Positions 1 through 11,725 of a stretch of DNA of 64,000 nt are shown piece by piece; the first letter of the stretch is position 1; every line of letters starts with the position of its first letter. Below the pieces are notes generated by a model. The model worked only from the letters and a program-made list of their open reading frames with translations, ran no database searches and was not told the DNA's origin. Origin of the DNA: Siphonodentalium dalli. Lineage: Eukaryota; Mollusca; Scaphopoda; Gadilida; Siphonodentaliidae. Made by a program: the position numbers and the translations under genes. The stretch is taken from positions 93,539,980-93,603,979 of the forward strand of contig CP136063.1 of NCBI GenBank assembly GCA_032622095.1, written 5' to 3'.

Positions 1-204
1 CTTACAACAGCAATTTGTCCATTCTAGCACGTGGTCCTCGAAAAGATTGGGCTACAAACAATAGAAACAGCACATTTCAAACATCGATATCTAATAAATC
101 TGAGCTTTGATGGGTGGGTTTCTCGACTCGAATCAAATATGTTTTACCCTCGAAGCCAAAGAAATAGTAATTTAGGAGCGTCTAATCGGATTGAGTACCT
201 TTAA
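1..204. repeat. Interspersed repeat, inverted copy of 56990-57196
   Basis: The first 204 bases read as the reverse complement of 56990-57196 with scattered mismatches. The other copy runs straight into a long perfect hairpin (57181-57280), so the window probably opens just inside an element of the same kind. There is no coding potential. Confidence 0.75.
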
Positions 205-1950
205 CTCGAGAAATATATAGCAAAATATATATTAGTATAAAAGTTATCCTGTTAATATATAATGAACATCGATCCTGGGATAACTAGATGTGCTCCACTA
301 AATAATGACCCAATTTATGCAGATTGATGCATATGATAAGTATTAATGCTAATTCCATTAGTGATCTGAAACCAGGTATAATCAGGATGTTTTCAATAGC
401 AGCATGAAGCAGGGAAGAATACTCTGTCTAAATATCCAACCATTTGACCATCAAAATAGGGGTAGTCAAATACATGCATATGTACAATTATTATCTTCAC
501 AGCCAAAGGTCCCAACGAATGATAATCTTAATCCGAAACTAGTAGACCCTTTTCGCGAAGGATTATCTTTGCTTGTGTTCTTCTCTAGATCCTCGCCGCT
601 TTTATTTCTTATTATAGAAAACATACATATTCGCTTCCGCTTTAGATTGTATAAAACAAGATAGAACAATCACATTCACAGGCAACACATATTGTATGTG
701 AATAATTGTTTCTAGCACTCGAGAACATCAAAGTTGTAAGACCTTTGAATCAAAATTTTAGTTGAAAATTAGCAAAATCAAATCTTTGTCAAGCTACACG
801 GTTAACAGAGAAATAACTCTATCTGCATCAAATATTCATCACTGAGAGATATACATTAGTCAGCATTAAGGATGACGACTAAACTGTTTAAATTGTCAAT
901 ATATTATTAAAAAAGTTTCTACAAGTGTACAAATCCTGGAAAAATGGGGGTGGGTCCCAAATTTGTCGGAGGAAATAATATTTTGTTTGCACGTATGGTG
1001 GTGGTGTGTCCCTGGTTGGGTGGCATTTTTATTTTCAGCCCTGTGTACGGAATTTCTGTTTTGTTCTTGTTTTTTTGCAGACCCCCCACCTGATCATACA
1101 GTAGTTTTATTACATTTAACCCACCTTGGCTCACACACGTCCGAAATTGAATTTTTGACCACATTGGTAGGGTATATGCGTATATGCCGCCTGGAGTGAC
1201 GTCCCTTTACAATTGGTCACCATCACATGCATTTCATGTTTGGTAAGGTTCCACTCAATCTTTCAATGCGATTAGTATATGGTTAACCCGATTATGCTGT
1301 GTGAAAAGGACCAATTCGTAAAAAGTAATTATAATTTGTTTGTGATTTTTGAATTTTACAATTGTTCAGTAAAATGGCACCCGATCAAGCACAAATCTAC
1401 TAAATTTAAATATGGTCACCGTTAACGAACAGTCAATCTGATCATAAGGAACACCTGTGCCAAATTTCATAGCAATCAAACCCATATCTTTGAAAATATG
1501 GCCTGATATATTGGGTGGGGGGACTTTTTGATGTGTTTAGAACAAAACGTGAGCGTATCACCACGCATGCAGAGGAAATCGTCACAAATTATTATTTACA
1601 AACAAAACAAACACGACTTTCAACTAATACATACATAAACTCAAGACTAACTCTGGGAGGGGAACGACATGTGATATGTACATGTATATATGTTCAACTT
1701 GCTTTTGGTAGTCATGTTGCAATGCCATTATTCTTGATTTATTTTTCAGTGTAATAACAAACGGGAGAGGAGGTACTCATGAGTGAGTCAGCACTTGTCC
1801 TCCAATCCCATTGTCTGTATAAAAATGTATGTGTCATTTCCTATGTGTTATTGAATTAGAAAATAAACTAAAAATAACATCTATGGTATTAGTGGTCAAC
1901 TACGTGTATATACTGAAGTACAGTCGAATGTGTATGTTTGTTTCGTCCGT
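205..1950. other. AT-rich non-coding stretch
   Basis: Only short chance ORFs occur here, none with a recognisable domain or convincing splice sites. If gene A continues, this lies in its introns or 3' part; I looked on the minus strand for the exon that should follow 6906 and did not find it. Confidence 0.5.
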
Positions 1951-2128
1951 ATTTATGTATTGAATAATAGACACCTTTCGCATAATGAACGACGACAGAT
2001 AATCATTACGAACAGGTATGTGTATAACAGGTATGTGTAGTCGTAATTTGTTCAGACGGGCCATAAACCTTTTGGCAGAAATGACGACTGCGAGTCCGTT
2101 TGTGAGACAATCGTGCTTGTCACTCGCC
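1950..2128. repeat. Degenerate interspersed repeat with TTTCGCATAA-GAACGAC core
   Basis: A core resembling TTTCGCATAATGAACGACGA, followed by an ATTACGAA-type word, recurs in similar context at 6120-6245 and 7890-8045 and at 37405-37510. At three sites it flanks a hairpin or tandem array, so it may be the outer part of a larger element into which palindromic elements inserted. Confidence 0.4.
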
Positions 2129-2380
2129 AAGCCTTGAAATAGGGTGTCTGTCATTTTCAGAATGAGGTCCCCAGAGGGTGAATTTAGTGATGCTCTCCCG
2201 CATAGCGGGCTAGCATCACCAAATTCACCCTCTGGGGACCTCATTCTGCTTACACCTCAGCAGAATGAGGTTCCCAGAGGGTGAATTTGGTGATGCTAGC
2301 CCACTATGCGGGGTAGCATCACTAAATTCACCCTCTGGGGACCTCATTCTGCAAATGACAGACACCCTATTTCAAGGCTT
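2129..2380. mobile_element. Double-hairpin miniature inverted-repeat element
   Basis: The outer arms at 2129-2166 and 2342-2380 are near-perfect inverted repeats around AGGGTGTCTGTCATTT. Inside are two further hairpins, at about 2161-2250 and 2270-2350, built from the same AATGAGGTCCCCAGAGGGTG arm. No ORF of its own. A diverged copy lies at 18277-18650. Non-autonomous DNA transposon by structure; superfamily unknown because no clear target duplication is visible. Confidence 0.75.
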
Positions 2381-2431
2381 GTCACTCGCAGTAAGGAGTT
2401 CTTCGTGTCGTGATTATGTTGTACTTAATTA

Positions 2432-4738
2432 TAGTCCAGTGCATTTATGGTTTCACCTCAAAATAATTACAACACAAAGTTGCTCAGTGGGAATAAGTAC
2501 TTTAACCCATCACAAATAATATACTAAAAATCAACAAGAATCAAGAAATGCGAAATGGATGAATTTTGTAAAATAAATTTGTCAAAATTTGGTAAAATAC
2601 TCATTTTATAGCTTTTTAAGGATGTTTATAAAAAACTTCCTTTCACATGTCCTTCCGTTTATATATCCATTTTGTAGAGTGCACAACCCTGATTACAGAA
2701 CAGAAAACCTTTCCTAGGTACGTTGAGTATTTTTTGAGTTATGTGCCTCCAAAATTTGGAGTTTGTCTAATTTCGGAGGCTCAATTTCTCAAAATTAGTT
2801 AAAATCCATTTTTTATGGTCTTGTATTTTAAAAAATAAATAAAAATGAAGGGATTCCTTGTTGTTTTAGTCATTTCCTCTCTAGGTTGTGCACAAAATAT
2901 GATTTCTTTATGCATCTATGATTGAGAGGACAAAAATATTCTTAAACAAAATGTGTGTTCCACCATTGTATGGACAGCCAAATTTGCCTGTGGTCCAGAA
3001 CCGGCGTGATGAAATAGCATATTTGATGTCATACAAATCAATAATTATATGTCCATATTCCTTGTCTTGCTCATAATCACTTAAGTAAACATCGTTAAAC
3101 ACATTGTAAAGGAATTTCCCAAATCATGGTGTAGAAAATCAAATTATGGCCCTATTAATCTTTAGAATTGACTCATCTAAAAATGCCATTTTGGAGCGTT
3201 TTTTGTTCATTTTTAAAGGTTTTTGTGTATAAATTGTAAAAACAATGTATGGTTAATGTGCAAAATCATTTGAACTTTCCTCCTGAAACACTTTAGTGTT
3301 GAAATAAATGCCTTATGTTGGATATGTCAATGAATGTCACTGAATTTCACTAATTTTTCTGGAAACTGATGCCAAATTTGAATATCTGAAAAATGGGGTA
3401 GGGGAAACCATATTGACAAAATCTAGAAAATATGGACCTTGATGCATAAAACTTTAACATCACCAGCTCCTACAAACCTTATTCTTTCATACAGAGTAAA
3501 CTGCTTCCTGTTTTGATGTTCATATTTAGAGCTACGATCCTTTTTGTTGTAACTCAATGGCGAAATGGCGACTCATTATTTCGGGCTGGTTCTATATAAC
3601 ATGCTGATAAAAGCTCTAAATAAACATCTAATAATTATTAAAGTACTAAACTGTTTACCATGCAAGAATAATCTGCACAAACTGGAATAAAACAACCCTT
3701 TGTCTCCAATGACTAGAATATGATGACAAGATCATAGCCTTTGTGATTTCACCTACCCCATTATCAACATTCAAATTTGGAGTCAGTTTCTTGAAAAATA
3801 TGTGAAATCCAGTGACTGTTGATTGGCATAACCAATGTAATCATATTTTTCCCAACACTAAGTGTTTTAGGAGGAACGTTCAAATGATTTTACACATTAA
3901 ACACTAATTGTATTCATTGTTGTTTACTATTTGTACACAAAAAAAACTTTAAAATGGACAAAAACACCACAAAACAGTCCAAAATGGTATTTTTGGAAAA
4001 GAGTCAATACAAAGGATTCATAGGGCCATAAGTTGATTATGGCATATATGTGTTTAGCAATTCCAGCACAGTATATTTAACCTAGTATACGTAAGAGGTT
4101 ATGAGAAATACAGGGCATATGGATATCAATTTATTGAGTTGTATGACCTCAAATATGGTATTTCATCACACCAGTTCTGTGTCACAAGGCAAATTTGGCT
4201 AAGTCCATACAATGGAACACACACTTTGTTTAAGAATATTTTTGTCTTCTCGATCATAGATGCATAAGGAAATCATTTTTTGTGCACAATATAGTGAGGC
4301 AACTAATACAACAGTAAGATATCCCTTCATTGTTCTCTAGTTTTTAAAATACTAGACCCTAAAATATGGATTTTAGCTAATTGTTCAGAAATTGAGGCTC
4401 CGAAATTAGACAAACTCCCAATTTTGGAGGCACATAACTCGAAATATTCTCAACATATCTGGAAAATGTTTTCTTTTCTGTAATCAGGATTGTATACTCA
4501 ACAAAATGGATATATAAAAGGAAGCACATGTGAAAAGAAGTTTTTTATAAACATCCTTGAAAAGCTATAAAATTTTACTAACTTTATTTCACAAAATTTA
4601 TCAATTTCGCCTTTCTTGATCCTTTTTGATTTTTAGTATGTTGTTTATAAGTGGTTAATATACTTATTCCTGCTAAGAAACATTGTGTTGCAATTAGTTT
4701 GAGGTTTGGCACTTTATTCTCATAAATGCACTGGACTA
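2432..4738. mobile_element. 2.3-kb palindromic fold-back element
   Basis: The left end TAGTCCAGTGCATTTATG is mirrored by CATAAATGCACTGGACTA at the right end. The arms stay complementary, with indels, almost to a centre near 3585; for example 2740-2790 pairs with 4385-4435, and 3290-3410 with 3755-3880. Divergence between arms is moderate, so the palindrome is old. A partial third copy of the right end is at 5650-5903, and a decayed transposon-associated gene lies between them. Seen: the arms. Inferred: a DNA transposon whose inner part was lost or rearranged. Confidence 0.8.
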
Positions 4739-5165
4739 ATAGGCAGGAAGATCCTTATGAACATGGGAGGGAAAGATGTTATGAGTTATGTATTCAAGCG
4801 AACATCCCAAGCAATAATAATGAGTGCTCTGTCTCTCAAGATCGACAACGACGTTGTACACATCGACCCACAACTCTTGTTTCAGAGGCTTATCACTGTT
4901 GCCAAAGCGCCGACCAGAGGTGATGTAACCTGCTGTCAGACTTTTAGGTAGAAAAGGATTTCATTTACATACACTATCACCAGGTGCAGTTTTGGAAGGG
5001 CTTAATTTGGAACCAACTGATTGGGGATGACAGGTTAAGGATGGGCGGCTTAATCCTATCAAATGTGAGGAACCACCAGCTCCAAAAGAACTACTGAACA
5101 TCATTCGTTGTAAATGTAAAACGGACTGCAAAAGCAATAGGTGCACATGCCGTATCAGAAAATCA
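4700..5165 (+). pseudogene. Remnant of a cysteine-rich transposon-associated gene
   Basis: Conceptual translation gives a piece around FKRTSQAIIMSALSLKIDND and DPQLLFQRLITVAKAPTRGD, then in shifted frames LEPTDWGW and PPAPKELLNIIRCKCKTDC followed by KSNRCTCRIRKS. The latter resembles the C-x-C...C....C-x-C cysteine cluster at the C-terminus of a protein that is widespread and repetitive in invertebrate genomes. The frame is broken several times, the N-terminus is missing and the end is truncated. Flanking arms of the 2432-5903 palindrome complex suggest it was carried by that element. Identification is from memory of the family pattern; function unknown. Confidence 0.55.
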
Positions 5166-5903
5166 GAACGATCTATCCAGACTTATTATTTCTTCAAAAT
5201 TCTATATTTTTTTAATGAATTTCTATATTTTTTCTCTTTTTTCACTATTTTGCCACAAGATATGGACAACTTAGTGTCATTGATACCACAAGCTGGCCCA
5301 AAATTGATGGAAAATCCCATATATAACTGACTGACAACAGTCCAAGTCCAACTTCTCTGATTTCTTGCCATTTTTACATCTTTTCACCCTAAAATATTTT
5401 GATTATTTTGATTATTTGCTTGTAGTAACAACATGAAAAAACCCCACAATTGTGGATATAACTATATAACAATAGTTCCAAGCCCAGTTATGACAATTTT
5501 ACAACTGCATCAGAGTTATTGTAGACTTCTAGTTTTCACTATATTTTGGCAAATTTTTCAACTTTTTGACCCAAATTTCGAAAATTTAATCAATGTTTAT
5601 AGAATAAAATGATACAAAATCTTGGATACAACTGTACCACAGTTTATCATTGTGAAAATATAACAATTGTACGTTTAAAATCAAGAGTTATTAAAAAAAA
5701 ATGTTAATCTCCATTTTTCACCAATTTTTCATCATTTTCGCCACTTTTTGCCTCAAAAAGGCCATTTCGCATGTTCAGATTTTTGTTGATTTTTAGCTGA
5801 GTATACTCTATGATGCTCCCAACCAAAATAAAACAAAATCTTTTGTGTTGCAATTATTTTGAGGTTCAGCCCTATTTTCTCATAAATGCCCTGGACTATT
5901 ACG
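5166..5903. repeat. Partial copy of the right arm of the 2432-4738 element
   Basis: 5850-5903 repeats 4685-4738 (GCAATTATTTTGAGGTT, ending ATAAATGCCCTGGACTA), and 5690-5800 resembles 4590-4650. The rest is AT-rich. It probably marks the true outer right end of the element that also contains the broken gene at 4700-5165. Confidence 0.6.
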
Positions 5904-6265
5904 CTGTTATCAGGTCATAGCTTAGAGCTTTGTGTTTCGCAAGATTCTTGTGTTTCACGACAACGAATGATTTGATTGCCCCTGCATGATAGACAAAAAT
6001 GAAGGCCACGTGGCGATCACAATTTAAGAACATAATCTCAGAGTCATCTCCGACACAGAGGGGCTGAGAAACGACCGTAAAATTATTACTTTACGGTGTA
6101 TTTGTGTGTCTTGTTGAAAATCCAAAACCGTAACCATAAAAACGGATAGGGAAAACTGACAACGAATGGAAAGAACGCAAATTCTAGTGGGGTAGTATAC
6201 CCTATTCGTAATAATGATATGTTGTCGTTCATTGTGCGAAAGGCGTCTAATGCTAGAAACACTGA
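5904..6265. repeat. Flank of a hairpin element, GAACGAC-type repeat
   Basis: Contains the same degenerate core as 1950-2128 (around 6180-6245) next to the hairpin at 6266-6410. No gene seen. Confidence 0.35.
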
Positions 6266-6410
6266 AGAAATAAATACACTGCGCATCGGCGGGTATCGTA
6301 GAATTTGACCACAAAGAAACTGATTGTAGGACGACGCGAAGCGGAGTCCGACAATCAGTTTCTCTGGTCAAATTCTACTATACACGCCGATGCGCTGTGT
6401 ATTTATTTCT
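6266..6410. mobile_element. Long hairpin, miniature element
   Basis: The arm beginning AGAAATAAATACACTGCGCA pairs with TGCGCTGTGTATTTATTTCT at the other end; about 60 bp of stem with few mismatches and a GC-rich apex near 6338. Two overlapping ORFs called here are palindrome artefacts. Confidence 0.75.
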
Positions 6411-6905
6411 TTTGTAATTCGACTGTAAGTTTTGGTCGAAATTGTAGTGACATACGTTCAACCTGCTATATAATAGCACAGTGTCTAGCCCTGCGTGCTA
6501 TGATTTTCCACCAAACAGTTCTTCTCTTAAAACTATAGAGTCAAACATGACCATCACTATTGGACGGCGACCCCTGTTCATTAGCCAAAAAATTTCAGTC
6601 AAGACTTATTTTTGTTCTATTTTAAATAAAATTCAGTATAGTACAGTAGATAGTCATTGTATGTCCTTGTTTCAGTCTATAGCATGGCATTAACCAATGC
6701 CCGTGTGGTTTGACTTCTGAAAGTTTGAGGCGTTGTCAGCATTTCACCGATTGTACCACATTTTTTGTGGTACAATTCAGAATATCTAGAATTGTACCGC
6801 AAAACGACGGTCGTGACTCCATGGGAATACAGGCTACTGACAAATCAGGACGAGCCTTGTATGTAGGTTTTGGCAAGGTCGTATTACAATATAATATAAA
6901 CTAAC
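6411..6905. other. Intron sequence of gene A with a small hairpin
   Basis: A perfect small stem-loop (ATTGTACCACA ... TGTGGTACAAT) sits at about 6749-6776. Nothing else recognised. Confidence 0.4.
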
Positions 6906-7062
6906 CATCTACAACGGGACCACTCGCGAACAGCAGGTAGTAGTCTGTGTCCAGATTAAACAGCATGGCGTGATTCGACGCTGTCTGTCTGCTGAATTTA
7001 CACGTCAGGACGCCATTGTAGTATGTGTTTACGATGTTGGATAACCCCAGCGTTCGAATGTC
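6906..7062 (-). CDS. Gene A, third DOMON exon (Reeler/DOMON, FRRS1-like)
   Basis: On the minus strand an acceptor (TGTATCTAG) precedes 7062 and a donor (GATG|GTTAGT) follows 6906. The 157-bp exon reads in one frame with no stop, in phase 0 and out in phase 1. It encodes DIRTLGLSNIVNTYYNGVL, then TCKFSR, then FNLDTDYYLLFASGPV. This is the C-terminal half of a DOMON domain: the LGLSN strand, the NGVLTC-F-R strand and the YYLL-A-GPV end are typical of the ferric-chelate-reductase-1 family. In this family the domain is extracellular or lumenal and is thought to bind haem. No ATG-initiated ORF covers it. The next exon, expected to continue toward a YHS-like motif, was not found between 1 and 6905 and may lie outside the window. 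Confidence 0.88.
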
Positions 7063-7118
7063 CTAGATACAGAGGAAAGATTGAAGTTACGACATGGATC
7101 GTGGAATGTGGCTATGCA

Positions 7119-7134
7119 CCCCCCCCCCCCCCCC
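7119..7134. repeat. Poly-C run (16 C)
   Basis: An uninterrupted homopolymer directly followed by a TTGGAAA-rich repeat (7135-7340) that is related to 8160-8345 and 62180-63020. Confidence 0.9.
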
Positions 7135-7345
7135 ATTTTTGTTTTATCAAAATGCTAACAACAGGATCAAATTTTAGGTAAGAAATAGCCATCAGTTGGA
7201 AATGTTCCAGCCTTAATGGTGTCAAGTTGGAAATGTCCAATTGGAAAGTTTGAGGTACTATTAGTACACCCCAAACGGAGACCATGTAGCCATCCGTGTG
7301 ATCACCCGTCGTCACAGCGGTCGTAACTCAGTCGTACATGTGGAA
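7135..7345. repeat. TTGGAAA-rich interspersed repeat
   Basis: Shares GTCATCAGTTGGAAATTTTT-CCAACCT-type words with 8200-8320 and with three copies at 62464-63020. Non-coding. Confidence 0.5.
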
Positions 7346-7669
7346 CCTAGTAACGCGTTGTTGAGAAGAAAATAAAAGACACCCTTCGAATAATTAACTG
7401 TTACTGATCAAAAATATGACAGGCTAATATAGTATAGTACTAAATGTTTAGGACGGTCTAAAACGAGTGTGGGGTGGAAGCTTGTTTAAAAGAATTAAAA
7501 CTCTACACGTTTCAAGTTTTGAAACAAATCGCATCGTGTTACCTTGACCTTGATGATGCAATTGTCATTCAAATGTCTTGCCACTCGCAAAAGGGTGCTT
7601 CTGTTTGTCGTAATTATTTTGTGCATACTTATGGTTATATCAGGTCACACATAGTCAGTGGTATACATG
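7346..7669. repeat. Degenerate repeat flanking a hairpin element
   Basis: The section 7580-7665 (CACTCGCAAAAGG ... GTCGTAATTATTTTGTGCATA) resembles 2385-2450, so the hairpin element at 7670 is nested in an older repeat whose other side resumes at 7885. Confidence 0.35.
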
Positions 7670-7883
7670 CAGTAATGCTCTAAGTAATCGATTTCTTAAC
7701 CACAGCATAATTATGGGTAACTTTTCAGGATTTAGTCAGAAATATGGCTTGTTGCCATTCATCGGAAAGCTCTCCGTGAAAGCTTTCCGATGAATGGCAA
7801 CAAGCCATTATTTCCGACTAAATCCTGAAAAGTTACCCATAATTCTGCTGTGGTTAAGAAGTCGATTACTTTGAGCATTACTG
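7670..7883. mobile_element. CAGTAATGC hairpin MITE, copy 1
   Basis: The ends CAGTAATGCTCTAAGTAATCG and its mirror GATTACTTTGAGCATTACTG enclose an almost perfect hairpin with apex near 7778 (GGAAAGCTCTCCGTGAAAGC). Right flank is TA, left flank TG. Same family as 41374-41504, 48163-48366 and the half copy at 51849-51952. TA target duplication at copy 3 and CAGT termini suggest a Tc1/mariner-type source; no transposase is present. Confidence 0.85.
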
Positions 7884-8479
7884 TATATAGGCTCGACGAC
7901 TGTACGTAAAGATCGCAAGCCCATGCTTGGCTTCTCGAAACTAATCGTAACAACGGATATGGACACACGACAACTGATAGAAAGAAAACAAATTGTAGTT
8001 CCAAGTTCGTAATTCTTGTCAGTATAGTAGTTCATTGTGATGTTGGTGGTGTGCGCAACTGGAAATTTCAAACTAACAATCCTCTTGAAGAAGGCCGAAA
8101 GTCAGGGTTGAAATTGTTCTGACTGATTTCTGTTTTGAAACCAGTAATAGGGAATGTGTTGTTTTTTAGACCAACATGTTGTAGCATATATATTCTTCTA
8201 CTTTTAGTCAAAATTTTGGTCTGAAATGGATATCAGTTGGAATTTTTCCAACCTCTGAGGATATCTGGTTGGAGAATTTCGACAGTTGGAAAGTACTAGT
8301 AGGATATAGTTCCAACCCAATGTGCATGGGAGTGCAAAACATATTTCGCCAACCTATAATTTAGTCTAGTTCAAGAGGGCGGAGTACAGTTAGAAAAAAA
8401 TTAGAAGGTTGACACCCCAACGGAGAACCCCCAGCAACATCCATGTTTGAACTCTCCAACTACTGGTCGTTTCAGTCCA
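7884..8479. repeat. Interspersed repeats, no gene
   Basis: 7890-8045 resembles 6120-6245. 8200-8320 is a TTGGAAA-rich copy of the family at 7135 and 62464. Confidence 0.4.
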
Positions 8480-8690
8480 AATGAATGACCGATAGCGGAG
8501 TTCGATAGTGGGGCAGAATGGTGGGACATGATAGTGGGGCAGAATAGTTTGGCTCGATAATGGGACAGAATAGTGGGACAGAATAGTTTTGCTGGATAGC
8601 GGGGACGATAATTGGGCTGAAAATTATAGGGAATAATTATGGGGTAAGATAGTGGGACTGGATAGTGGGACCGGGTAGTTGTGTCAGACA
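8480..8690. repeat. Irregular minisatellite, GATAGTGGGACAGAATAGT
   Basis: About ten diverged units of roughly 20 bp built from GATAGTGGGACAGAATAGT. The 96-codon minus-strand ORF here is a by-product of the repeat (recurrent CPTI-SH-like peptides) and is not called as a gene. Confidence 0.75.
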
Positions 8691-9040
8691 TGACGATTCC
8701 AAATGTTGAAAATGGTCGCCAACGTGGTGGTGAACCCCTGTCGCCACGTCCCTGGATGTCTCAGATTCAGTTAAAATTATTTGTAATTGTCCAAAAGACA
8801 CAGGTACTAAATCAATCCCTTATGTATATTGCCATATACTAATTAATGATTTTTTTTTCTGACTTTTTGTTGTTGCCACCATCATGGGGCTACCTATAGC
8901 GTCATAATAATACGATACGTCGGATTCGCATAGCTCCCCGTAGAGATCCTCATGCATTCATTGAACATTGGGTTACACACTATATTCTGCTTCTGCCGTC
9001 ATGGGGCTTCCTATATATCATAATAATACGATCCAGCTTT
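8691..9040. repeat. Diverged tandem repeat, CGTCATAATAATACGATC unit
   Basis: Between 8877 and 9030 one and a half copies occur of a roughly 110-bp unit: CATGGGGCT-CCTATAG, CGTCATAATAATACGAT, then GCTCCCCGTAGAGATCCT. Better-preserved copies lie at 11725-12110. Confidence 0.6.
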
Positions 9041-10880
9041 GTGTGACCCACATTATGTGAGTAGAGGGGGGATGCCCTATAGCAGAAGATTCCACAATTA
9101 GAGGTACCATGTCTTACCCACCGGAAGCTGACATAAGCTAATGATAGGTAGAGCACTCTGCTGTATAGGCAGTTTCTGATATAGTCATAAAGAGTAGGAA
9201 AATAAAAGATAGCAGAAACCCAGAGAACACATACAAATTTCGTGTTATGATTTATATTTCATAATAATATTTAATTTAATCATTGTATGATCAACGTTAT
9301 GTGAAAAAGAAATAATCAAAAAAGCGAGGCCCCCTGGTCATTTCTGTAAATTTAGTACCCGTGACGCATCCATGTCGTTACTGTACATTTATTAACCACG
9401 AGTTTCCCAGTCCGGAGCCCCCGTCTTTGTAAAATAATTGCGCTTAACATGTATATGCATATGTAAACCATAATATTTATATACTTATTAAAAGATACCA
9501 ATACTGAAAATTTTTAATTATCGAATTATCCACACACTATCGTGACAGGTTATTTCGTTTACTTGATCAAGGGAGGTCCCGTTGTTTGATCATCGGCAAC
9601 CATAATTCCGTATTAAAATAAATAATAGATAAACAAATCCTCATGCAACAAAGCAGCCCAGTTCAAAGGCCAAACATGCAGCAAGCATCCACACATCACA
9701 CGACAACATGTCCATCCTACACTTGTCATGATAATTGATATATAGGGCTGTTGTTAGTAAGTAATTAAATTACAAACCCCTATACATATGACATGGTGAA
9801 CGCTCTTTATGTAGAGTATATAACAGTTATGTATATATATGGTACATCGGTTGGAATTGTGTTCAAAGTTCCCATGCATACAATTTGTTATCGTGATAGC
9901 CGACAAAAACATGGGCCATCCCACATATATACAGGTATACAATCAACCATCCATAAGTTAAATGGTTTGTTGGTTAACGGGTCCTGTTTCTAAATTGGTG
10001 TTGACATGCGGAGCTATGTAAACATGTCATATTTACTGTATTTGAGTGTTAATTTTTTGAGTGTTTATTTTTTGACTTATCGTACTAGCTTGATAACACA
10101 GAAGGAATCAATTGTTTGGAAAATGTTTACTAAGTCCGTTCCGAAATCATATTTTTGTACCGAAAGTTGGTCCTATAAAAAAATGTTTGGCCACAGCAGC
10201 TCATCAGGTACACCTCTGGTCTATAACAGATATAAAGCAATCTGTTATTTCATATATGGTTTCGGGAGTTAAGTGCACGACCTTATGGACAGACCAGTTC
10301 TCCCAAACAGACCAAGTCCTTGGCCTGTACGCTGAAAGCCAGAACATTGCCTGCTGATTCCTCCAATATCGAACTAGTAGTAGTATGAACTGTCAAAGGT
10401 ATTTTATCACGCGCGATGGTAACAGTGCACTGTAAAACGCGACGGTATTATTGTCCGAACACATAATTTAGTTATAAACTGTGTTGATAGTTTATAGGTG
10501 GTCTAACCACAAAATTGCACAAAGTAAAAACGGTACGGTAAAAACCCAATCAAAAACAAAACGTAGTATACATTAACATTAGTTTACCTGTAATCAGAAA
10601 ATAAACACATGTATTAACCTCCATGTAGTTTTCCCGTTCGTCAGTACATGTGAATGACGTAAGAACATATATCCTCTATTCGCGAAGGAGCCTAAAATGC
10701 ACAGCCTACCCGGGCCTAATTCCTGCCAGTATGAAGCGCAGACGTTATGAGAAACGTCATGATTCATGAGCTCCGTTGTGACGTATATCCGCCCGTGACG
10801 TCACACGTCAGGTGCGTGTAAGACAATTTAAAGGGATACATATTGAAGTGTGTCGCCCATAACAAAATAAATTCGTATCA
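9041..10880. other. Intron sequence of gene A, nothing recognised
   Basis: AT-rich; short ORFs only, without domain signatures or matching splice phases. A CRE-like TGACGTCA occurs near 10797, in a CpG-containing patch of unknown meaning. Confidence 0.45.
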
Positions 10881-11725
10881 TATAATCAACTGTACTGTTG
10901 GGATGTGGATATTATATAATTATTCCAAGAATAATTTGGGTGAATTATAATTCCGAGTTGCGGCCAATTCCCTTAAGTTAGTTTAAGCTCTTTTTAAAGA
11001 GCGTGTTATTTGAGCATGTGCATGATTGAACCGACCCATTAACGAGTGTCCATAAATTTGTAAAAATATATCATAATTGGGTACCACATGGCTATGTACA
11101 TCGCGAAATTAATTATTACACCAACGAGGCGCGTTCACGTGATGGTATGGAAATCATAAGCGGGAAGTTCCATTTATAAATAATATCTTGAAAACATATT
11201 TTGTGTAAATGTTATGCATCACGACTGCACTGTCGTGATTAAGGTTGCGATCTACTGTACAGCTGGGATGTGTATATTATATAATAATTACAAGATTAAT
11301 TTTAGTGAAATGATTCCGACTTTTGGCCATTCCCTTAGGTTAATGCAGCTCATTTAAAGAGCGCTGTTCCTTGGAATGTGCGTGATTGGCACCACACAAT
11401 TAAGGAGTGTTTATAAGTTTGTATGATTATCGTAAATGGGTATCAGGTTTTCTGTGTACACTGCGAAATTAATGATTATAACAACAGGGCGCGTTCACGT
11501 GGTGGTATGGAAATCATAAGGGGGAGTTGTGTTTATAAATAACACCATTAAGGAGTGTTATACATTTGTATAATATATCGTAAATGGGTACCAAAATGGC
11601 TGTGTCGACCGTATAATTAATGATTATAACCACGAGGCGCGTTCACGTGGTGTTACGGCGATCATAAGGGGGGAGTTGTGTTATAAATAATATCGTGAAT
11701 ACTCCATTTTGTGTAAATGTTACAG
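10881..11725. repeat. Tandem repeat of about 340 bp with a conserved E-box block
   Basis: Two long units (about 10890-11215 and 11260-11560) and a shorter third (11545-11720) share, in order, GGGATGTG-ATATTATATAAT, a CCATTCCCTTA-type word, TTTAAAGAGCG, ATTAAGGAGTGT, AAATGGGTA, and the block GAGGCGCGTTCACGTGGTG followed by ATCATAAG. The CACGTG block is the best-kept part of every unit. Confidence 0.75.

Noticed and set aside
2908-3102. 64-codon minus ORF ending KNIFVLSIIDA
   Set aside because: A similar peptide is encoded by the mirrored arm (4130-4270) with stops and frameshifts; most likely chance frames in the palindromic element.
6024-6371. 115-codon minus ORF and overlapping plus ORFs
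   Set aside because: The region is a long hairpin plus repeat; mirrored ORFs on both strands come from the palindrome.
8401-8691. 96-codon minus ORF with repeated CPTI-SH peptides
   Set aside because: By-product of the GATAGTGGGACAGAATAGT minisatellite.
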